A stretch of DNA of 64,000 bases from Exophiala sp. HKRS030 (Eukaryota; Ascomycota; Eurotiomycetes; Chaetothyriales; Herpotrichiellaceae): positions 6,386,001 to 6,450,000 of the forward strand of contig JAHWDD010000002.1 in assembly GCA_023897205.1 (NCBI GenBank). The letters run 5' to 3'. The position numbers and the translations under genes were made by a program. The notes beneath the pieces were generated by a model, which worked only from the letters and a program-made list of their open reading frames with translations, searched no databases and was not told where the DNA came from. This document shows positions 55,601 through 64,000 of this stretch, one piece after another; positions within the stretch are counted from its first letter, which is position 1; each line of letters opens with the position of its first letter.

Positions 55601-57455
55601 GCGCAGGCAAAACAACCCTGCTCAACACCCTCTCCCAGCGACAAACCACGGGCACCGTGTCAGGCGACATGCTTGTCGACGGCAAACCACTCGGCATCGA
55701 GTTCCAACGAGGCACAGGCTTCTGCGAACAGATGGACCTGCACGACGAGACGGCAACGATCCGCGAAGCATTGGAATTCTCCGCGATCCTGCGGCAGGAC
55801 CGCGGGGTGGCGCGCGACGAGAAACTCGCGTACGTCGACAAGATCATCGAGCTGCTCGAGCTGCACGACATGCAAGACGCCATCATCTCGTCCTTGGGTG
55901 TCGAGCAACGCAAGCGGCTGACCATCGGCGTGGAACTCGCCGCCAAACCCGAACTGCTCCTCTTCCTCGACGAGCCCACCAGCGGCCTCGACTCGCAATC
56001 GGCCTTCTCGATCGTGCGCTTCCTCAAGAAACTCTCGCAATCGGGGCAGGCCATCATCTGCACAATCCACCAGCCATCGTCAATGCTCATGCAGCAGTTC
56101 GACATGGTCCTCGCGCTGAACCCCGGTGGTAACCCGTTCTACTTCGGCCCTGTTGGCGACAACGGCTCCGCGATCGTCGAGTACTTCGCCAAGCGCGGCA
56201 CCCAGTGTCCGCCGGACAAGAACGTGGCGGAATTCCTGCTCGAGACGGCTGCCAAAGGCGGGTCGCGGAGGAAGAACGGCCGTCGCACGGATTGGAACAA
56301 GGAATGGGCCGAGTCTGATGAGAACAAGCAGATGTTGAAAGAACTACAAGCACTGAAGGAGTCCCGTATCAACGCCACGGCCAAACAAGACGAAGAAAAG
56401 ACCCAGAGAGGTTCCCGCGAAACCCGCATCCAGCACGAATTCGCAGCCCCGGTGACACTCCAAACACTCGAACTCACCAAGCGCACCTTCCGCCAATACT
56501 GGCGCGACCCATCATACCTATACGCCAAGCTGTTCGTCAGCGTGGTGATCGGGATCTTCAACGGCTTCACCTTCTACCAGCTCGACAACAGCCTCGCGTC
56601 GCTGCAATCACGGCTCTTCACGCCGTTCCTCATCGTGCTCATCCCACCGACGATCGTCAACGGCGTCGTGCCGAAATTCTACCAGAACCGCGCCCTCTGG
56701 GAATCGCGCGAACTCCCGTCCCGGATCTACGGGTGGGTGGCGTTCTGCACGGCGCAAGTCGTCGCCGAGATCCCCATGGCCATCGTCACCGCGGTCGTCT
56801 ACTGGCTGCTCTGGTACTACCCGGCCGGCCTGCCGCGCGACTCGAGCACCGCCGGGTATGTGTTCCTCATGCACGTGCTGGTGTTCCTGTTCATGGCCAG
56901 CTGGGGCCAGTGGATCTGCGCGTTTGCGCCCAGCTTCACCGTCATCAGCAATGTGTTGCCGTTCTTCTTCGTCATGGTCGGCTTGTTCAACGGCATTGTC
57001 CGCCCCTATGCCCAGTTCCCCGTCTTCTGGCGCTATTTCGTCTACTACTTGAATCCCATCACGTATTGGCTTGGCGGCGTCCTGGCGGCCACGATCCGTG
57101 GGTTGCCCGTTGAGTGTCGCCTGCAGGAACAGACCTTGTTCAATGCCCCTCGGGACAGTCTTGTGGTTCGTACGCTGGGGAGTTCGTGCAGAGTGCGATG
57201 GGCTATGTCGATACGTTGGCCAATGGCACGTGTGCGTATTGTCCGTATGCCAATGGCGATGAGTATTTGTCCACGTTGAATGTCCAGGGCAGTCAGAAGT
57301 GGCGGGATTTTGGCATCTTCTTGGTCTTTACGGTGACGAATTGGCTGTTGGTGTATTTCTTTATTTACACGGTGAGGATCAGGAAGTGGAATTTTGGAAT
57401 GGGGTATTTGTTTGGTGGGTTGGGGAAGGTGGGTACGTTGTTCAAGAAGCATTGA
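52699..57455 (+). CDS. PDR-type full-size ABC transporter (ABCG); one apparent frameshift
   Basis: Plasma-membrane drug or metabolite efflux pump of 1566 residues with the (NBD-TMD)2 order. Exons are 52699-52753 and 52811-57455. The upstream exon (MFSQHSGEMFGRRYGVEN, after CCAAG) joins by a 57-nt intron to NQLSNLHNIAP; a start at 52792 is the alternative. NBD1 has the PDR-type degenerate Walker A GRPGSGCT (about residue 244), signature VSGGERKR (about 352) and [10 protein letters not shown] (about 375). NBD2 has canonical GASGAGKTT (about 946), the altered signature VEQRKRLT and FLDEPTSGLD. This asymmetry is normal for the family. Two six-helix membrane domains follow the NBDs. Near the end the C4 run 57146-57149 lacks one base: with it, FNAP continues as SGQSCGSYAGEFVQ and the protein ends KVGTLFKKH, matching PDR C-termini. 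Without it the last membrane helix is lost. Confidence 0.95.
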
Positions 57456-57862
57456 AGGAGGAATTTTGAGAAAAGACTGGGAAGGGGAGAGGGACGCATA
57501 GAGTTGGTTTCGAAGATTGCATATGGCGAGGGAGTTTGGCTTTTGGATCTTGGATTCGATTTCTCAATAGATTGATATCCCCCTTTCCTAGTCGCTATTC
57601 TCTGACATGAAAAACGGTTGATGTTTGGCATAAGGCTGACTGCCACAAGACTCTTTGTGAAAATTCCTGTTCCTCAAAGTTGGAACACTGGTTTGTACTT
57701 CAACATCGATCTTGAACTTGGCTTCCTCGCTTGAAGGCCGTGATTTAGTTGCAACCGCGAACCTCTACGCGCTAAACCAACAGAGGTCAGCTCACGGCGG
57801 CGGTTTTTGTGATCTGATCCCTTCCCGCTTCGACCAACAGTCCTCTCCATCCATCCATTCAT
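57456..57862. other. Convergent spacer
   Basis: About 400 bp between the ABC transporter stop and the 3' end of the unknown minus-strand gene. Nothing recognised. Confidence 0.5.
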
Positions 57863-59076
57863 CTAAGCCTCTTCGTCCAACAGGCTTTGCAGAGCCGCCA
57901 CCGTCGCACGCAGAGCAGAATCCACGTATGTGAACTTCTGGCTATTGCGTGTTCTGATCTCCTTGAGCAAGACCTCTCGAGCCCGTCGTGTCACCTCTCG
58001 CGCATCCGCGGAGAGGGCCGGCGCTGCCGCCGGCGTAATCTCCGCGACTGAAGGTGCATTGTTGTTGGGAGTTCGGAGGCGTTTGGTAGGACCTTCAGTG
58101 GGTGATGGCGGTGCCAGCAGTGTCTGTGTCAATGTCAAGGTCTTCGGTGCTGGATCTCCAGGTTTTGTTGCACTGGCTCGTTTTGTGAGTGCTCTCTTCT
58201 TGCCGTGTCTGTTCTCTCTATTTTCGCTGTTGTTTTTGTTGTTATTGTTGTTGCCTTGATCGACCTGGCCTTTCAGCCCGGCCGTTTGGTGAATGGGAAT
58301 TACTGCGGCATGTCCGTCGTCGTTCCGATTTGGTTGTATGTCGTCGTCGTCGTCCTCCTCGATCTTCACGACTGTGTCGTTCTGCTCGCTTGTAATGTTT
58401 TCTGACTCAAGCGGAGCTTGGTGGTTTGCTCTGTTGCATTGCACCATGGTATCGTGTACTTCTGAGCTCATGACTGGAATGTTTTCTCCAGAAAGCTGTG
58501 CACATTTTTCGAAAATGGTTGACCCCATACGCTAGACAGCTGGTAATCATATTCCACAGTTTTCCGGTATTCGTATCTGAAGTATACGTGGTCAGGCTCG
58601 AGGCGATATGGAGTATAAACGCCATCATAAGGTAACATCAACGCGTACAGTGTCGGCATTGTCTGAGGTGTGGTGGTGGTTTGTTGCAAAATTTCCGCTA
58701 CCACATACACAATCGGTTGTCCCGGTTCATACCAAGGAAGGACAGCAGCATGAGGACGCGGCAGGCCCAAGTTAGGCTTTTGCGATCGAATGAAGATGTT
58801 GGCGAATAGGCGAGCTTTGGGCCGTGCATATCCAACAATAAGGTATCGTGCTTGGCCATTGCCGAGACGTTGGTCTGCTTGGATGTCACCACGCGGTCTG
58901 ATGGCTGGCCGCCCAAACGGACTCGTGTGATCGGGGTCAGCGCTGAGAGCCGTCTGCCAATGCATTTCATATTTCTCTCGAGCCACAACCTCTTCGAACT
59001 CTTCCCGTGGCTGGGTCAAGTCTTGCATAGCCTGGCCAAAGATGGTGACGGCGATGTCACGGGGTTGGTCAGGCAT
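57863..59076 (-). CDS. Protein of unknown function with an ordered N-half and disordered acidic C-half; one apparent frameshift
   Basis: I do not recognise the family. Two long overlapping frames fuse into one 404-residue protein if the C4 run at 58523-58526 has one more base: YDYQLSSVWG then runs into STIFEKCAQLSGENIP. The N-terminal 200 residues look folded (RYLIVGYARPKARLFANIF, PIVYVVAEILQ, TLYALMLPYDGVYTPYRL). The C-terminal half is low complexity with an acidic EEDDDDD run, an Asn/Lys run, a basic KKRALTKRA segment that could be a nuclear signal, and a final helical region (REVTRRAREVLLKEIRTRN, TVAALQSLLDEEA). The end resembles proteins with a C-terminal heptad helix. No signal peptide or membrane segment. 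It lies between two ABC transporters, but no functional link is evident. Confidence 0.65.
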
Positions 59077-62041
59077 TCTTGATGGTGATTGGTGCGATCA
59101 ATCGAGGTATCAAGGAGTTAGATCGGTATGTTAAGACACGCAAGAGAAGAGGGAGATCTGCTGGAAAAGGAAGATGCGAGTGAGAGTGAAATGATCGGAA
59201 AAGAGAAACAGACGAGCCATCTTGAGCATCGCGTCGCGTCAACGAAACATGCGCGACAAGTGAATGAACTTGCAAGTGAAGATTCAATTCATAGCAATCA
59301 GCGGAGCATATTCATAGATAGCGATGCTGATTGCATCAAGCTCGAGATTTCAACTTACCAGCCAAGGGGCATTCTGGCCTTCAAAGCAACGTTAAAGCAT
59401 GACGAGATGGATTGCATTGTATGCGGCCCGTAGTCAACACGATTCAAGGTGTCCAGGAGTTGCTATACCACCAGAGTGTTTCACCTCTTTTGCTGACCAC
59501 ATAAGAAGCCATCTGACCAATTTCCAATGCATTCAAGGCAAATCGACTCTTTGCATGCAATCTGTAGAAGGCACGTGATGCCAAGAATAAAAGAATCCGT
59601 AACCGAGGGGGTTGCATGGCTTCGTCTATCGGCAAATGATGTTGTGACGCTGAGTAATAGATTGTGCCTCCAGATTCATGGTTCGTAGTCAATGAATATA
59701 GCATCCTGACGGGGACAAGTGGCAGACGCAACATCATCCCAAAGCAGCACGACCGAAAGTAACAGGGGAAATGTATTAATCATGAGCTACGTCCATATTT
59801 AGCTGAAGGTGATATATTGTTGGATGAAATGCGAGAACCTTTGATCGATATGCTTCGGTGCACCGGAGGCCGGAGGCGTGCCTGATCCGAAAATGCACGA
59901 ACCAGGTGTTATTGGCGATGGTCGCTAACTACAAGACTGCTTGTCAACGAAAAGGATATGAAGAGATCTCGGTAAGAAAACCAAGGAAATGACGTTGGGG
60001 CCACCAAGACAAAAATATGCAAACCTAATATTTCATCCGATGTTCGACCGTCTTCCTTAGTGGCAACGTGTCTGCAGATCTCATGCACTACGGAGTATAT
60101 TCCACACGAGGCTAATATGCATATTGAAGTCTTCTTTCGTGCTCGTATCTGTCAAGATGGCGACGAACATGTATGATGGCGCAAAGTATGTCGATCTGGG
60201 TCGCTCAAAGGGTAAGATCTCTTGGCTCGTGCTTGGAGCGGAGGGTTCGAATTTGCCTGCTTACGTCAAAATACTGCTGGCTCGTAGAAAGGCCATTTGT
60301 GCATAGTACACCACGGTCGTACGACTTAGATACATGAGACATTGTTTCATCTAGTCTCGATTTGCACGCCTGAGCAGTGGGCGATGATAAGCAGAGTGCA
60401 AAGGGCATGTGAGAATTCCTCCTCGAGACCCTCGACAATCAACCAGTACGCTGCTGAGTTGTATTGGACCCCTCTTACAGGTTTCAGCAAATATCAGTCG
60501 TTGACTCGCTGCTCCCAGGCACATCAACCATACTGATTTCAGGGATAGTTTACGGCCTCCCGAGGAATTGGGTGGGAACTAGAGACTTACCATATGCTTC
60601 ATGCATCCTCATTCGCCTAATGGGAAAGTTTAAATGGTGGTAAATGGTTGAAACAGTCGACGAGTGGAAGTTGATGTACCATGGGATGTTGCCATGCGGA
60701 TATGACATTTGGTACCAAACCTGCCAGAGTTGCTACCATGCGTTCGAACTGTGATTGGTGCTACATGTTTCGGATGAGGTAAATTGTGCAGTATCCACCA
60801 TTTCAACATTGCCGTCTCAATCTTGTGCCAACCACGTGCTTAGTTAACGGATCAGCTCAACGGTATGCTCCGACTCCCAGTTATCGAAGAAGCCCGTTTA
60901 TGGCGGGCGCTTCATTCCATTGCTTGTGCAGATGATTGCTTGTCGCTGGAGAAAGCTTGCCTCGCACTGCGTATCGGCCTGGAACAGCAATTGATAGTTC
61001 AGAATTAGCTAGCTTGGCAAGGCCCAGTGGTCAAGTGTCAAAATATAGAGCTAGGACTGCTTCCTGTTGTGACTACTCCATAATGAGTCGCAAGTCGTGT
61101 GTATGCGGTGACCGCCGTTCGCGTCCGGGTCGCTAGTATCCGTGCCCCTTGCCAGGCTTTCTCTCATTAGTCTGCTTCTCGAAACTACCGATGGAGCAAG
61201 GTTCCGAGCGTTATGAGATGACTTGCTCTATCTAACCTGTACCACCAAGTCAACACTCTGGTCTCATTGCATATGCAACGTGATCAATCTTGAACAAACG
61301 TAAATATTGACGTCATCTTTGGGATTTTGCCTTGTGAGTTTAATCGATCAAAAGGCTCATATGAAAAAGTCTGCACAAAAATGCAGGAAAGGTCGGGGAT
61401 AGGAGAACTCTGGCGGTGTTTGCAAGACGTTGAAGTTATGCCTGGCGCGCTTTGGAGGATTTGTGAATCTTGGCAGACGTTCGGCCAAGGAATTTTACGC
61501 CGCCAGAAGAAGACTATGCTCATTTATTTATTTCGTCAGACGTCTATGAATGCCCACTTGCCCGGATCCCGGAGGTGCCTGATGCGTGTCAGCCACGCCA
61601 TCATCTACATAAGTCTATTCTAATTCTCTCCGTCAGACGATAACCGACATCAAACTTTCACCACTGTTCCTGCTTTCTGCATCCGGTGCATAAGTTATAA
61701 ACTTCCAAATCGGGACACTTTTCATAATTTGTCCTTCCGAGCCGTGCAGTTTTGCATGCATATTGTAAAGCCCTGGCTCGTGCGAACATCGGTGTTGCAG
61801 CAAACCATGAAACGGTAGGTCCGAATATTAACTTCGCTATGATCCATTCGTGATTTTCCGATGCACAAGGCTCCTCGAACAGGCCTGGACCCAGCGTCAT
61901 TTCTTTCCTCGTTACGCGGCTGGCGTCAGTGTTTACTCCCTGTCCAATCCTTTATATCAATCTTGTTTTCTATTTCTTACCTAGTTTGATAACCCCCTTC
62001 TCTTCGTGATCATTCCCGGAGCACTCCGCAAGACCTCAGAA
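59077..62041. other. Gene-poor region upstream of the second ABC transporter
   Basis: About 3 kb of normal composition. Frames of 60-101 codons (for example 59128-59433 and 61327-61623, plus) lack motifs and splice context. No repeats or RNA genes were recognised. Confidence 0.45.
61943..61957 (+). promoter_or_regulatory. CCAAT and TATA-like words upstream of the second ABC transporter
   Basis: CCAAT at 61943-61947 is followed by TTTATAT at 61951-61957, about 85-100 bp before the proposed ATG at 62042. The placement is reasonable for a core promoter, but both are short words. Confidence 0.3.
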
Positions 62042-64000
62042 ATGTCGTTAGGAATCTCCTCCAACTACGACCGGACTGCCGAAACCTCTGGCATCGGCGG
62101 ACAGATACACACGAGGAGGGATAGCCAGGTCGAACAAACTTATTATCCGTTTCAAAGGAGATCTAAATCAATCCCCGAGCAGAAGATTCGACAGAGAACA
62201 ACAACACGATGTTGTCCCAAGGCTCCAATGGTTCGGAATCAGAAGAAGAAGAAGGCGCCGAAGCCATCAAAGAACTCGCCAGACAATTCTCCCGAGGCTC
62301 CAACTTCTCTGTTGACGCAAGCCCATTCGATGCAGAGCCTGGGTCTGTCCTAGATCCCAGTTCAGACTCTTTTCGCTCTCGAGCTTGGGTCAAGGCTATG
62401 TTTAAACTTCAAAATGAGGATGATAGATTTCTCGCAAGAACTGCGGGTGTGGCTTTCCGTGACCTTAGTGCGTATGGTTTTGGAGCTGCAACAGATTATC
62501 AGAAGTCGGTCGGCAACGTCATATTCGAAATCGTGGGAATGGCCAGGAAGCTCGCTGGTGTCGGCCAAAGACGTATCGATATCCTTCGCAACTTTGATGG
62601 ACTGGTCTTGCCAGGAGAAATGCTTGTCGTCCTTGGTCCTCCCGGGTCTGGCTGTTCTACTTTCTTGAAAACAATCGCCGGTGAGACACACGGTTTCAAC
62701 GTGGAAGAAGGATCATACATCAATTACCAGGGTATCAGTTATAGCGACATGCACAAACACTTCCGAGGCGAAGCAATCTATACGGCCGAGCAAGATGTAC
62801 ACTTCCCTCAATTAACGGTCGCCGAAACCCTCTACTTCGCCGCCCGTGCGAGAGCTCCCAGGTTCCTTCCTGCAAAGGTTTCCAAAGATACATATGCCTC
62901 GCATATGAGAGATGTGATTATGGCTACTTTGGGTATTCGACACACATTCAATACAAGAGTCGGAAATGACTTTATAAGAGGTGTCAGTGGTGGCGAGCGA
63001 AAACGAGTCAGTATCGCCGAGGCAATGTTGAACCAATCTCCCCTACAGTGTTGGGACAATAGTACTCGTGGCTTGGACAGTGCCAATGCCATTGAGTTTT
63101 GCAAAAGCCTTCGCGTGTCAACAGATATCCTCAACTCCACAGCGGCAGTCGCCATTTACCAGGCTCCTCAGAGTGCATACGATATTTTCGACAAGGCTAT
63201 TGTATTGTATGAGGGAAGACAAATTTACTTTGGCAAGAAAGAAGAAGCCAGAGCATATTTCGTCAACATGGGCTTTCACTGCCCGGATCGCCAGACCACA
63301 GCCGATTTCCTCACTTCGATGACCAGCCCTGATGAGCGTATCGTACGTGAGGGCTTCGAAAATAAAGTACCTCGGACTCCTGATGAATTTGCTCGGATGT
63401 GGAAGGACAGCCCAGAGCGAGCCCAGCTACTCAAAGACATTGAAGAATTCGATCGACAGCACCCCATTGGTGGGCCAGACCTAGAGAGGTTCAAGGAATC
63501 ACGACGTCTCCAACAAGCCAAACGTCAACGCGTCAGTTCGCCCTACACACTCTCTTACAACCAGCAAGTGCGACTTTGCCTCTGGCGAGGTTTCAGAAGA
63601 CTCTTTGCCGACCCGAGTATTACCTTTGTACAACTTTTCTTCAACACTATTCTCGCTCTTATCATCAGCTCTCTCTTCTACAATCTCGATTCTACGACTG
63701 GCTCGTTTTATTCTCGGGAGCTTTACTCTTCTTCGCTATCCTTATGAGTGCTTTTGCCAGTGCTTTGGAAATTCTGACCTTGTACGCTCAACGTCCCATT
63801 GTCGAGAAGCATCAACGTTATGCTCTCTACCATCCCTCAGCTGAAGCGTTGGCTTCTATGCTGACGGATATGCCTTACAAGGTTCTGAACGCCATTGTTT
63901 TCAATCTCACGCTCTACTTCATGACCAATTTGAGAAGGGAACCAGGGGCTTTCTTCTTCTTCCTGCTGATAGCATTTTTCCTGACCTTGGTCATGAGCAT
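62042..64000 (+). CDS. Second PDR-type ABC transporter, 3' end outside window; two apparent frameshifts
   Basis: N-terminal part of an ABCG/PDR efflux pump. The ATG at 62042 ([14 protein letters not shown]) connects to the long frame if the C4 run at 62173-62176 has one more base: SKSIP continues as [17 protein letters not shown] and the acidic stretch typical before the PDR N-terminal domain. The ATG at 62209 is the fallback start. NBD1 shows GPPGSGCST (Walker A, about residue 198), [10 protein letters not shown] and [10 protein letters not shown]. The first membrane domain begins at [18 protein letters not shown]; the frame breaks at the G3 run 63716-63718, after which [20 protein letters not shown] and [19 protein letters not shown] continue normally to the window end. 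Both breaks look like homopolymer under-calls. It is a tandem-oriented paralogue of the transporter at 52.7 kb, but clearly divergent. Confidence 0.9.

Noticed and set aside
53000..57000. Many long frames antisense or out of frame to the ABC transporter
   Set aside because: Shadows of a GC-rich coding region; only the PDR frame carries family motifs.
57146..57149. Programmed frameshift in the ABC transporter
   Set aside because: The site is a plain C4 run without slippery-heptamer context, and the same -1 pattern recurs in seven other runs in unrelated genes, so sequencing error is simpler.
60230..60270. GGTTCGAAT word as a tRNA B box
   Set aside because: No cloverleaf or A box at the right distance could be found; no tRNA gene is supported in the window.

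Overview
The window comes from the nuclear genome of a filamentous ascomycete (Pezizomycotina). The evidence is short introns (44-85 nt) with GTAAGT-like donors and CTRAY branch sites, Zn2Cys6 and C2H2+fungal_trans regulators, PDR-type ABC transporters, a GH72 glucanosyltransferase, and retroelements destroyed by RIP-type C-to-T mutation. I cannot name the genus. The gene-rich DNA is of ordinary composition. Two AT-rich blocks (about 27.9-35.7 kb and 42.9-46.7 kb) are retroelement graveyards, the second broken by a 100-N assembly gap.

Layout. 0-3 kb: the C-terminal end of a transcription-factor-like protein and a Zn2Cys6 regulator with an apparent 3-nt microexon. 3.8-17.5 kb, all on the minus strand: a secreted cysteine-free protein with repeated KKxWKR Kex2-type sites, a pepsin-like membrane protein lacking both canonical catalytic motifs, a ferric reductase, a cytochrome P450 with one in-frame stop, and a UstYa-like protein with two HxxHC motifs. 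19.4-27.9 kb: a sugar transporter, an intracellular GH78 alpha-L-rhamnosidase and a C2H2 regulator, which together look like a rhamnoside uptake and hydrolysis module. 28.0-35.8 kb: a Ty3/gypsy element (minus) saturated with RIP, carrying an antisense coiled-coil reading frame, whose 5' LTR truncates a short-chain dehydrogenase gene. 37.4-41 kb: a regulator-like protein without a DNA-binding domain and a GPI-anchored fasciclin protein. 42.9-46.9 kb: a Ty1/copia remnant (minus). 49-50.7 kb: a GH72 cell-wall enzyme. 52.7-64 kb: two PDR-type ABC transporters flanking an unknown conserved-looking protein.

Quality warning. Eight apparent single-base deletions in six otherwise intact genes all lie in G or C runs of 3-5 bases. 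No insertions and no A/T-run errors were seen. This looks like systematic homopolymer under-calling, so genes whose frame breaks there should not be taken as pseudogenes. Coordinates given for those genes span the break.

The most novel items are the KKxWKR Kex2-repeat precursor, possibly linked to the nearby UstYa-like/P450 pair, the 3-nt microexon inside a zinc cluster, and the antisense gene in the gypsy element.
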